The notes under the pieces were generated by a model that was given only the letters and a program-made list of their open reading frames with translations, did not search any database and was not told the origin of the DNA. A stretch of DNA of 64,000 nucleotides, from contig JAFKJU010000019.1 of the NCBI GenBank assembly GCA_017305935.1, positions 1 through 64,000 of the forward strand. The letters run 5' to 3'. The stretch's first letter is position 1; each line of letters begins with the position of its first letter. Source of the stretch: Hyphomicrobiales bacterium. GTDB taxonomy: Bacteria > Pseudomonadota > Alphaproteobacteria > Rhizobiales > Rhizobiaceae. A program made the position numbers and the translations under genes. Positions 44,444-51,881 of this stretch are shown in pieces.

Positions 44444-45643
44444 TTGGTGCGTTCCCTTAACAAATTGACGGCGATTTCAGCGAAAAACGCTGGGCCGGGC
44501 AAATACTCTGACGGCGGCGGTCTGTGGCTGGTCAAGCGGGCCGATGGCGGAGGCCAGTGGGTATTGCGCGTCACCATTCACGGCCGGCGTCGAGAGATGG
44601 GACTTGGCTCCTTTTCCGAGGTATCGCTGAAGGAAGCACGCGAGGTTGCGGATAAGTGGCGCGGCGTCACGCGGTCGAATGTCGATCCGATCAAGGAGCG
44701 TGAGCGACAGAAGCGTGAGGCCGCAAAGAAGCTGCATATCCTTCGCGAGATTGCAGAAGACGCATTCGAGAGCCGGAAGGCCGAATTGAAGGGCGACGGC
44801 AAGGCCGGCCGGTGGTTCACGCCGCTGGAACTTCACATTCTCCCGAAGCTCGGCAAGGTGCCGGTTGCTGAAATCGATCAGACGGACATTCGAGACACAC
44901 TCGCTCCCATCTGGCATTCGAAGGCGGAGACTGCGCGCAAGGCAATGAACCGCTTGGCGATATGCCTCCGGCACGCGGCAGCCCTCGGCCTTGATGTTGA
45001 TTTGCAGGCGACCGAAAAGGCGCGCGCCCTCCTCGGCAAGCAGCGCCACAAGGCTGAGAACATCCCGGCCATGCCCTGGCAGGAGGTTCCTGCCTTCTAT
45101 GCCAGCCTCGACGACGGCAGCATAACGCATCTGGCTTTGCGCTTACTAATCCTGACTGGCGTTCGCTCCGGGCCTTTGCGCTTCATACGTGAAGATCAAA
45201 TCAGCGGGGATGTCTGGACCGTCCCCGGCGAGGCGATGAAGGGGCGAAAAGATGCAACGACAGACTTCCGCGTGCCTCTTGCCGATGAAGCTCTGAAGAT
45301 AATTGAGCAAGCTCGTCGCCACGCTCGGGACGGCTTTCTGTTCCCGAGCATCCGTAAGGGAGTGATTTCGGACGCCACCATGTCTCGGCTGATGGAGCGG
45401 CGCGAGATGGCGTATCGCCCCCATGGTTTCCGATCGAGCCTGCGCGACTGGATAGCCGAGGCGACAGACACCCCATTCGACATCGCGGAAACAATGCTTG
45501 GACATATTGTCGGCGGGAAAGTCGAGCGCGCATATCGCCGAACCGATTTTCTTGACCAGCGCCGGAAGCTGCTGGAACGGTGGGCAAACCACGTCACAGG
45601 CAAAGGGGGGCAAGTCGTCCGAATTACGGAGGCTGTAGCGTGA
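44444..45643 (+). CDS. int: Tyrosine-type integrase (P4-like)
   Basis: Site-specific recombinase, 399 residues. The N-terminal arm-binding DUF4102-like domain is clear (GPGKYSDGGGLWLVKRADGG, RREMGLGSFSEVSLKEAREV). Catalytic residues: Arg in LILTGVRSGPLRFI, the HxxR box in YRPHGFRSSLRDWIAEATD, His in ETMLGHIVGG and the nucleophile Tyr in KVERAYRRTDFL. The start is TTG 44444 (or GTG 44447) with GGAGG 8 bases upstream; no ATG fits. It faces into the element, with the candidate attachment core behind it. Confidence 0.95.
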   Translation: MVRSLNKLTAISAKNAGPGKYSDGGGLWLVKRADGGGQWVLRVTIHGRRREMGLGSFSEVSLKEAREVADKWRGVTRSNVDPIKERERQKREAAKKLHILREIAEDAFESRKAELKGDGKAGRWFTPLELHILPKLGKVPVAEIDQTDIRDTLAPIWHSKAETARKAMNRLAICLRHAAALGLDVDLQATEKARALLGKQRHKAENIPAMPWQEVPAFYASLDDGSITHLALRLLILTGVRSGPLRFIREDQISGDVWTVPGEAMKGRKDATTDFRVPLADEALKIIEQARRHARDGFLFPSIRKGVISDATMSRLMERREMAYRPHGFRSSLRDWIAEATDTPFDIAETMLGHIVGGKVERAYRRTDFLDQRRKLLERWANHVTGKGGQVVRITEAVA

Positions 45644-46530
45644 ACTGTTTTCACAGTTTCTTCGAAGAGCACAACGAAGGATGGAGCGAGAGTGAACGTC
45701 AGGCCAGGTGGACCGAGGCGAACGCAAAATCTGCTGCACGACGCCAGCGAAAGGCCGAGAAGAGAAACGATACCATCCCTGTTTCGAATGTGGGCATAGA
45801 AGCGCGGCTTGAAAGCTACAGGCGCCGGTATCGCGGTGCAAACGATGCGCCCCTATGGTCTTTAGGAATGGTAGTCGTTTGGATAATGTGGCGCGATTTC
45901 GGCCGGGTTACGGAAATGCAAGAAGAGCCGCACCTCTCCGACGCGAGGCTGTGCATCAAAAGCGCAATTGATGCTCTAGCTGGAGTTAAGCACCTGAAGC
46001 ATTCAACAATCGAGGCTTTCAACCTGATTTCTTTGGCCGCCCAAAAAGGGGATATCTCGTTCACAGGGGTAGGTGCAAATTCTGCGCCAAGACTAATCGA
46101 CCGTACTGAATGGGCTTATATCGCGAAGCCGAGCGACAGATTTACGCAAGTGACCTGGAAGGCTGGGGGTGATGCTTATCGCGACCTCTATGCAAATCGC
46201 GAGGAAATTCTGAACCTCTGGCCCGCACCGCCGGCTTGTTCGCCGTGGACAGCGCCTTTGCCTGACAGGAGCGGGGGCTACTTTGGCAGCATCTCTGACG
46301 AGCGGTTCAAGATAGTCGAGCGAGGCGGCTTATCCCACGGCGGGCGGCCGCGAATTCAAGACGAACTTTTACGTTCCTACCAAAAGCTTTTTCCGGGCGG
46401 CCACGCGAAGTTGACATGGAAAGCGGTGGCGCAAGCTATCGGAAACGAAACCGGTGAGGAATTCCATATCGACACCCTGAAGCGTGCGCTCGGGCGTCGT
46501 GGCGAAGCGGTGGCAAAAAGCCAAAAATGA
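45640..46530 (+). CDS. Uncharacterised element protein
   Basis: A 296-residue protein of unknown function. GTG 45640 overlaps the integrase stop (GTGA) and has GGAGG 7 bases upstream, so it is probably co-translated with int. The N-terminus is polar and basic (about residues 20-45), the middle has WSLGMVVVWIMWRDFGRVTE and FNLISLAAQKGDISFTGVGA, and the C-terminus LTWKAVAQAIGNETGEEFHI, DTLKRALGRRGE looks like a helix-turn-helix. A DNA-binding role is only a guess. Confidence 0.75.
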   Translation: MNCFHSFFEEHNEGWSESERQARWTEANAKSAARRQRKAEKRNDTIPVSNVGIEARLESYRRRYRGANDAPLWSLGMVVVWIMWRDFGRVTEMQEEPHLSDARLCIKSAIDALAGVKHLKHSTIEAFNLISLAAQKGDISFTGVGANSAPRLIDRTEWAYIAKPSDRFTQVTWKAGGDAYRDLYANREEILNLWPAPPACSPWTAPLPDRSGGYFGSISDERFKIVERGGLSHGGRPRIQDELLRSYQKLFPGGHAKLTWKAVAQAIGNETGEEFHIDTLKRALGRRGEAVAKSQK

Positions 46531-46531
46531 C

Positions 46532-46577
46532 GGCAAAACCCCGTGGCAAAATTGCTGTCGGGTTTTGCCATTTTTGC
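46532..46577 (+). terminator. Terminator-like hairpin
   Basis: Perfect 10-base arms GGCAAAACCC (46532-46541) and GGGTTTTGCC (46560-46569) followed by ATTTTTG; the outer flanks (GGCAAAAAG and TTTTTGCC) extend the symmetry. It starts 2 bases after the preceding stop. Confidence 0.75.
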
Positions 46578-46609
46578 CAATCTTACCAGGTCGTTCGGAT
46601 AACGGCAGT

Positions 46610-46640
46610 GTCACCTTGTATCCAAACAAGACAGGGTGAC
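46610..46640. promoter_or_regulatory. Dyad in the alpA-like leader
   Basis: Imperfect inverted repeat GTCACCTTGT and ACAAG-aca-GGGTGAC directly before the AlpA-like start; the right arm doubles as the Shine-Dalgarno. A candidate autoregulatory site. Confidence 0.45.
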
Positions 46641-46644
46641 TCAA

Positions 46645-46839
46645 ATGACCACTGCCGTCGATCCGCTGCTTAATGTGAAGCAAAGCGCTGCTTTTCTTCA
46701 GGTCAGCATTCCGACTTTCTGGCGCCGCGTCAAAGACGGTACCGTTCCCAAGCCCGTGAAGATTGGCACGCTCTCCCGTTGGCCTCAGTCCGAAATCGTT
46801 GAGGTTTTGGAACAGGCCAAGGCGCGGCGCGCGGCGTAA
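46645..46839 (+). CDS. AlpA-like helix-turn-helix regulator / excisionase
   Basis: A 64-residue MerR-like DNA-binding protein: LLNVKQSAAFLQVSIPTFWR followed by RVKDGTVPKPVKIGTLSRWP and QSEIVEVLEQAKARRAA. AlpA-type proteins regulate or assist excision of P4-like elements. ATG 46645 (GTG nine bases upstream is possible); AGGGTGA is the ribosome binding site. Confidence 0.88.
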   Translation: MTTAVDPLLNVKQSAAFLQVSIPTFWRRVKDGTVPKPVKIGTLSRWPQSEIVEVLEQAKARRAA

Positions 46840-46849
46840 GGGGCGGGCC

Positions 46850-47068
46850 ATGCAGACAAAGCGAAACCCGGAGGCGCGGGCCAGCGCCAACCGGGTTCTG
46901 AATATCGCAGCAATCGCCAAACCGCTCGATAAACAGAACCCTACCGAAACCCTCCCCGAAATTCAATCCGAAATCCTGGCAGTGCGCGCCGTGATGCGCC
47001 GTTTCCGAGTGTCCTTCTGGCACGCGAAAACGATCTGCTGCCTTTCCGGCCTTGGAGGTGCTCAATGA
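46850..47068 (+). CDS. Small uncharacterised element protein
   Basis: A 72-residue protein from ATG 46850, 10 bases after alpA, stop overlapping the next gene by 4 bases. Sequence MQTKRNPEARASANRVLNIA, then QSEILAVRAVMRRFRVSFWH and AKTICCLSGLGG. No family recognised; the arrangement in a tightly packed run supports it being real. Confidence 0.65.
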   Translation: MQTKRNPEARASANRVLNIAAIAKPLDKQNPTETLPEIQSEILAVRAVMRRFRVSFWHAKTICCLSGLGGAQ

Positions 47069-47367
47069 CCGCGCGTCCCATCATCAGTGTCACTTTCGCC
47101 GTCGAGCCGGATGGCGGCGTATATACCGCTGTCGGCCGATGCGCCTGGGCATTGAAGGAACTGATCCGCTGCCAGGATAAGGGCATCACAAGCATTGAGA
47201 ACCCGGCACCGCGTCTCGCGGCCTACGTCTTCAAGCTTAAAAAACTGTACGGCCTGGTAATCGAAACCGTCGATGAAAAGCATGGTGGCCCCTACAGCGG
47301 ATGCCATGGACGATACTTCCTGCGGTCCCAAGTCAAGGTTCTCCGCGAGACGGAGGCGCTCTCATGA
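47065..47367 (+). CDS. Small winged-helix-like phage protein
   Basis: A 100-residue protein overlapping neighbours by 4 bases at both ends. GRCAWALKELIRCQDKGITS, IENPAPRLAAYVFKLKKLYG and LVIETVDEKHGGPYSGCHGR, YFLRSQV read as a winged-helix domain often found next to phage replication genes. DNA binding is inferred. Confidence 0.75.
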   Translation: MTARPIISVTFAVEPDGGVYTAVGRCAWALKELIRCQDKGITSIENPAPRLAAYVFKLKKLYGLVIETVDEKHGGPYSGCHGRYFLRSQVKVLRETEALS

Positions 47368-48809
47368 CGAACGCCCTCGAAAACAGCTTCTCCCCTGAGG
47401 CAGAGCAGCAAGTGCTCGGCATTATTCTGGTCTCGTCCAGTGTCAAAAACGTCTCCGGCCATCTGCGGCCGGAGCATTTCATTGAGCCGTTGCATCAACG
47501 CATTTATTCCGCCGCGCTTGATGCGCAGGAGAACTACGGCATGGTCAGCGCTGGGACGATTTGCAAAATTATCCCACGCGACGAACAGGACGCGTTCAAA
47601 TCCAAGCTGTCCATCAGCCTTGCTGAATACATGGCTCGGCTCATATCGAACTGCGCATTTGGTCCTGCTGGCCTTCGAGAGACTGTCCCGGCGGTATTGC
47701 AGCAGTGGGCGCGGATCAACGTTGGGCGTAAGGCCGGTGCGATCCATGAGGCCGCCAGCAATCCCGCCGTCAACGCCGCCGACCTGACGCGCTCGAGCCT
47801 TCGCGCCTTGGAAGACATCGCCGCTTCGCTTCGCACTGGCCGCAAAGGCCGCTCGCGGTACTCGATCGGTGAAGCCGCCGCCCTGGCCATCGACGATGTT
47901 GCCCGGGCAATGGCCAGCGGGACAGGCCTCACCGGCATCAGTTGGGGCCTGGCAGACATGGACCGGATGACCGGCGGCCTTCAGCGCGGCGAAATGGTCG
48001 TGCTCGGCGCGCGGCCGTCGATGGGCAAGACCGCCGTTGGCGGATCGGTGGCTCTCAACATCGCCCGCTCAGGCGTCCCTGTTGGTATGATATCGCTGGA
48101 GATGGGCGCGAAGGCGCTGTCGATGCGTGCGCTCTCTGACATGGCCTTCGACCGCGCCGGCCGCATTCCATATGCCGACCTGTTGACCGGTCGCGTCGCC
48201 GAAGCGGACTTCGAGAAAATCGTCGTCCTGTCCGAGGAGTTCAAGCGACTGCCGTACCAGATCGAGGAAGCCTCCGGCCTGACGGTCGAGGGCATCCGGG
48301 CGAAGTTGGACCGCATGAACGATATCGCGGAGCAGTCGGGCGAGCCGATCGGCGTGCTTGTCGTGGATTATCTTCAGCTTGTTGCCGCATCGTCGCGCTA
48401 CCAGGGCAACCGCGTTGCGGAGGTGGCAGAAATCTCCGCCGGCCTCCGCGCCATCGCCCGCGACTACAATCTCGCCTTGATAGCGCTGTCACAGTTGAGC
48501 CGAGGCGTCGAGAGCCGCCCGCTCAAGGACCGCCGCCCGACGCTCTCCGATCTGCGCGAGTCCGGCGCCATCGAGCAGGACGCCGATATGGTCTGCTTCC
48601 TCTTTCGCGAGGCGTACTACCTCGCCAAGGAGAAAGGCAGCAACGCCGACGAGGCGGCCGACCTGATGGAGCGGTTCGAGGCCTGCAAGAACAAGCTGGA
48701 ATTGATCATCGCCAAGCAGCGCATGGGGCCAGTCGGGACGGTTGATCTGTTTTTTGATCCAGCTTGCTCGGCGGTGCGCAACGCTGCGAGGGAGTTCGGT
48801 CATGGCTGA
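47364..48809 (+). CDS. Phage replicative DnaB-type helicase
   Basis: Hexameric replication helicase of the element, 481 residues from ATG 47364 (overlapping the previous stop). N-terminal DnaB domain: SPEAEQQVLGIILVSSSVKN, LRPEHFIEPLHQRIYSAALD. RecA-like domain: GGLQRGEMVVLGARPSMGKT (Walker A), GVPVGMISLEMGAKALSMRA, VLVVDYLQLVAASSRYQGN (Walker B), LALIALSQLSRGVESRPLKD, RRPTLSDLRESGAIEQDADM. A second, non-chromosomal DnaB is common in temperate phages. Confidence 0.95.
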   Translation: MTNALENSFSPEAEQQVLGIILVSSSVKNVSGHLRPEHFIEPLHQRIYSAALDAQENYGMVSAGTICKIIPRDEQDAFKSKLSISLAEYMARLISNCAFGPAGLRETVPAVLQQWARINVGRKAGAIHEAASNPAVNAADLTRSSLRALEDIAASLRTGRKGRSRYSIGEAAALAIDDVARAMASGTGLTGISWGLADMDRMTGGLQRGEMVVLGARPSMGKTAVGGSVALNIARSGVPVGMISLEMGAKALSMRALSDMAFDRAGRIPYADLLTGRVAEADFEKIVVLSEEFKRLPYQIEEASGLTVEGIRAKLDRMNDIAEQSGEPIGVLVVDYLQLVAASSRYQGNRVAEVAEISAGLRAIARDYNLALIALSQLSRGVESRPLKDRRPTLSDLRESGAIEQDADMVCFLFREAYYLAKEKGSNADEAADLMERFEACKNKLELIIAKQRMGPVGTVDLFFDPACSAVRNAAREFGHG

Positions 48810-49728
48810 TTTCCCCGCCCTTTCACTCTGGACCGATGCCTATATCGCCGACACGCAGCACCTGACGAACGAGGAGCACGGGGTTTACCTCCGGCTCCTG
48901 ATGTTCGCCTGGCGCTCGAAGGAATGCGGCCTGCCCGACGACGACCGCCGGCTTGCTCTCATGGTCGGCGTTGGTGCCAAAAAGTGGGCCGCATTGAAGC
49001 CCGTCGTGATGAGTTTCTGGACCCTCAAAGGCGGGCTTTGGACGCAAAAAAGGCTGACTGCCGAGCGCGATTTCGTTGAGAGACGTTGCGAACAAAAACG
49101 CGCCGCAGGGTTTGCATCTTCGAAAGCTAAGGCATTGAAAAGAAACAATGTGACCCCAACGGCTGTTGCCGAGCCGTTAGTAACGGAAGTGCCAACAGAT
49201 CGGCAACAACCCATACCCACACCCATACCCATATATATCGAAGGAGATAAATCTCCTTCTCATACCCGCAAACAGGGTTTGCGGAACAGCGCGAAATCGG
49301 CTGACCCCGACCCGATTGAGATTGAGTTCCAGGAAGCATTTTGGCCGATCTATCCGAGGAAAGTTGATAAGGCCGACGCTCTCAAGGCCTTCAAGCGCGC
49401 TCGGAAGGAAACGAGTCTCGAAACCATCATGGCTTGCCTCCAGAGCTACAAACGGAAGATGGACGGCACCGACCTCCAATTCATCCGCCACGCCTCGAAG
49501 TTCCTCAATGCCAAGCCTTGGAACGACGACGGCAACGGCGCGCTTCCCGGCCCGAAGCCTGCCGACGCGGCCCGCTGGAAGACGCGGCTTTCCATGGCTC
49601 GGGAGAAGCGGCAGTGGTCCGCCAGCGAATGGGGGCCGCCGCCCGGCGCCGCCGGCTGCCTTGTCCCGGCTGATCTGCTCCAGCCCGGCGACGGCCATGG
49701 CTGGGGCGAATACGGAGCCGCAGCATGA
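48802..49728 (+). CDS. DUF1376 (YdaU-like) phage replication-associated protein
   Basis: A 308-residue protein from ATG 48802, overlapping the helicase by 8 bases. N-terminal DUF1376 signature: FPALSLWTDAYIADTQHLTN, EEHGVYLRLLMFAWRSKECG, DDRRLALMVGVGAKKWAALK, FVERRCEQKRAAGFASSKAK. A repetitive PIPTPIPIYI linker separates it from a C-terminal helical part (FWPIYPRKVDKADALKAFKR, FIRHASKFLNAKPWNDD). Such proteins are thought to load helicase or initiate phage replication. Confidence 0.88.
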   Translation: MADFPALSLWTDAYIADTQHLTNEEHGVYLRLLMFAWRSKECGLPDDDRRLALMVGVGAKKWAALKPVVMSFWTLKGGLWTQKRLTAERDFVERRCEQKRAAGFASSKAKALKRNNVTPTAVAEPLVTEVPTDRQQPIPTPIPIYIEGDKSPSHTRKQGLRNSAKSADPDPIEIEFQEAFWPIYPRKVDKADALKAFKRARKETSLETIMACLQSYKRKMDGTDLQFIRHASKFLNAKPWNDDGNGALPGPKPADAARWKTRLSMAREKRQWSASEWGPPPGAAGCLVPADLLQPGDGHGWGEYGAAA

Positions 49729-49919
49729 CCGGCCCCCGCGAAACTCCCCCCATTGGGGGAAGCCTCAGCGGCAGCATTTCCGCCGCCGCCGACTGGATCG
49801 CGCGCCGGCCGGAGGGTGTCAGCGTCCACGAAATCAAACAGCGCTTTGGCCTGACCGCATTGCAGGCCTGCGAAGCAATCCGCCTGGCTCGTGCCGTTGG
49901 TGATGGAAAGGGCGAGTAA
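49725..49919 (+). CDS. Small phage protein with possible helix-turn-helix
   Basis: A 64-residue protein overlapping its neighbours by 4 and 1 bases. SISAAADWIARRPEGVSVHE, IKQRFGLTALQACEAIRLAR is compatible with a short helix-turn-helix. No family recognised. Confidence 0.7.
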   Translation: MTGPRETPPIGGSLSGSISAAADWIARRPEGVSVHEIKQRFGLTALQACEAIRLARAVGDGKGE

Positions 49920-50977
49920 TGACGACGACCAAAGCAAACTTTGACGCGGACAAGTTCCGCAAGGTCGCCGCCCTGATGACGGGCGGAGCGACGGAAGGCG
50001 AGCGGGCAGCGGCCAAGGCTCGGGCGGAAGCTATCGCCAAGCGCGCCGGGATGACGCTGAAGCAGGCGATGGCAAAGGTTGACGAGAAGCCGGCGGAGCC
50101 ATCTTGGACGGATGCTTTTGCTGATATTTTCAAGGATGCCAGCGATGCGGCCGAAGTTCGTGACGCGGCCCGTCGCGCTGATGCCTTGACACGATACGGC
50201 AATGTCAAAGCTGTCTTCGACCCGTCACCTTGGGAAAAATCCCTCAGAGACTCAGTGGCGAGCTTTTCGGTCCAGACGCCATGCATGGACCCGTCAGGCG
50301 TCGTTCGCGCGTACACGGCCATCCTCGACGGCGTAACGGGCAATTGGGATAGCAAGCCCACATCTCGCACGATGGCAGCGGTGCGACTGGCCTATCCTTT
50401 CCCAAAAACGATAGCCGAAGGCATCGCGGAAATCCAAGTTTGGGACCAACTCCGGCGCGACCGGAGCGCATTCGTGAAATACGAGCATGAACACGATATG
50501 GAGGTCGAGGCGCGGATCAAGGCGCTAGAGGATTTTCTGAACCACCATCCGGCCGAAACCTGGGATGATATCGACGCCCGTTTCGATTGGGATTTGTATT
50601 CCTGGGGCCGGCAATGGATTGAGCCCGAGAAGCACGTACGCGAGGATGATTTTTCACCACGCATTCGGGCCGATATCGCCATCATGCGTGCAAAGGTCGA
50701 GGCAGGCGACATCGGACAAAGTACAGATGAGCGGGGAGTCGTCCGAATTTCGGACGCTTGGAACTTTCCGGGGAACTTCCCAAAAAGGATGCGCTCAGAG
50801 AATGAAGCTGCGCCAACCTACCGCACCAATGCTGACCGTAAAGCGGCGGTCCTTGCCGCGCTCCGCGAATACCCCGGCCACTCGGATCGGCAGATTGCAG
50901 CGCTTGCTGGCGTCTCTCATCAGACGGTGAACAACTGGCGCCGCCGGCTGGCGGAGGCGGGTTCTGCCCATGGTTGA
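49919..50977 (+). CDS. Uncharacterised phage protein, DUF2786-like N-terminus and HTH C-terminus
   Basis: A 352-residue protein. Residues about 8-52 (FRKVAALMTGGATEGERAAA, KARAEAIAKRAGMTLKQAMA) resemble DUF2786-type domains seen in phages. The middle is rich in Trp and Asp with no recognised family. The C-terminal 45 residues (RKAAVLAALREYPGHSDRQI, AALAGVSHQTVNNWRRRLAE) form a good helix-turn-helix. The start ATG overlaps the previous stop by one base (TAATG). Confidence 0.8.
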   Translation: MTTTKANFDADKFRKVAALMTGGATEGERAAAKARAEAIAKRAGMTLKQAMAKVDEKPAEPSWTDAFADIFKDASDAAEVRDAARRADALTRYGNVKAVFDPSPWEKSLRDSVASFSVQTPCMDPSGVVRAYTAILDGVTGNWDSKPTSRTMAAVRLAYPFPKTIAEGIAEIQVWDQLRRDRSAFVKYEHEHDMEVEARIKALEDFLNHHPAETWDDIDARFDWDLYSWGRQWIEPEKHVREDDFSPRIRADIAIMRAKVEAGDIGQSTDERGVVRISDAWNFPGNFPKRMRSENEAAPTYRTNADRKAAVLAALREYPGHSDRQIAALAGVSHQTVNNWRRRLAEAGSAHG

Positions 50978-51248
50978 TGAGCCCTGGCCCCTGCTGATGC
51001 TGCCCACAGAGATTGTCGGCATGAAGGAGGCTGAAGACCTCTCCGGCCGTGATGCGCGCACGGTAAGACGCTGGTGCAAGGAATTTGGAATAGGTCACCA
51101 AGCCGGCAACGGAGCGCCTTGGGAAATATCCGCGCCGGGCCTTATCATGGTTCGATACGGCGATATCACGGCGCTGGAAATGCTTCGATCAGGCGACCGC
51201 GCGCACCCGCGTGTGAGGCGAGTTTTCGACTTTCTCAGCATCCTTTGA
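50970..51248 (+). CDS. Small phage HTH-like protein
   Basis: A 92-residue protein overlapping the previous gene by 8 bases. PTEIVGMKEAEDLSGRDART, VRRWCKEFGIGHQAGNGAPW, EISAPGLIMVRYGDITALEM suggests a MerR/excisionase-type helix followed by a short wing. Ends the early gene run; a leader with hairpin follows. Confidence 0.75.
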   Translation: MVDEPWPLLMLPTEIVGMKEAEDLSGRDARTVRRWCKEFGIGHQAGNGAPWEISAPGLIMVRYGDITALEMLRSGDRAHPRVRRVFDFLSIL

Positions 51249-51347
51249 TTGAAAATATGTCAGCCGATGTAAACTGATGCCGAACGTGCCGGGGTCACAG
51301 CATCATCGGCATGTGAGACTCTGGGGCTTCTTCGAAAGGAGCCTCAG
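51249..51347 (+). promoter_or_regulatory. Leader region with hairpin before the virion-like gene block
   Basis: A TTGAAA-like element at 51250 and TAAACT at 51270 could be a promoter. Downstream, arms ATGCCGA (51277-51283) and TCGGCAT (51306-51312) form a hairpin ahead of AAAGGAG. This is the first gap larger than about 15 bases since the AlpA-like gene and probably starts a new transcript. Confidence 0.45.
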
Positions 51348-51584
51348 ATGATTGAAGAGACAGCAAGGAAGGCCGCATCTCGGGAACGTCGCTCCCCTGT
51401 CATGCTTCGCGGCGCAACCGTGATGGAAAGCTTTCGCGACGACCTTTTCGACGCTTCGAACCGGGCCGGGATGTCGGTCAACGAATTCGTTCTGATGGCC
51501 GCCGCCGAGAAGCTGAAACGCTCGGGCCGGAGCTTTTCCGGCGTGTTCAAGCGCGGTGATGTCGAATTTCAGGGAGCCGCATAA
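51348..51584 (+). CDS. Small uncharacterised phage protein
   Basis: A 78-residue protein with a strong AAAGGAG site. SPVMLRGATVMESFRDDLFD, ASNRAGMSVNEFVLMAAAEK, LKRSGRSFSGVFKRGDV resembles a ribbon-helix-helix-like fold, but I cannot name a family. The stop overlaps the next start (TAATG). Confidence 0.7.
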   Translation: MIEETARKAASRERRSPVMLRGATVMESFRDDLFDASNRAGMSVNEFVLMAAAEKLKRSGRSFSGVFKRGDVEFQGAA

Positions 51585-51871
51585 TGGCAATCATCCCAGC
51601 AAATTTCGGAAATACCCCGGTGAGCGATGAGGAGAGGCACCGGCAGCGCATGGCGGCGATGCTGATCAACGGCGGAACGGGTCAGAACCGAAGCGCTTTC
51701 GAGGCATTCGGCAACATGCTTCAAGCTGGTGTTGGTCAAGCACTTCAAAATCGCCAGCGACAGGCCAACGCGTTTCCGGCGGCGCCGGGTGCTTCGCCGA
51801 TGGAGCAGGTCGGACAGAACTTGCGCAACGCTTTTGGCGGCAACCGCCCTGGCAAAGTTACCCCTTGGTGA
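51584..51871 (+). CDS. Small phage protein, paralogue of the N-terminus of the next gene
   Basis: A 95-residue protein. VSDEERHRQRMAAMLINGGT and AFGNMLQAGVGQALQNRQRQ correspond in pattern to the first 65 residues of the following 723-residue protein (ER-RQR-LA-LL, then ML-AGVG-YREGKAR). The C-terminal part is Pro/Gly-rich. Function unknown; probably virion-associated by context. Confidence 0.75.
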   Translation: MAIIPANFGNTPVSDEERHRQRMAAMLINGGTGQNRSAFEAFGNMLQAGVGQALQNRQRQANAFPAAPGASPMEQVGQNLRNAFGGNRPGKVTPW

Positions 51872-51881
51872 GGAAGCAGAT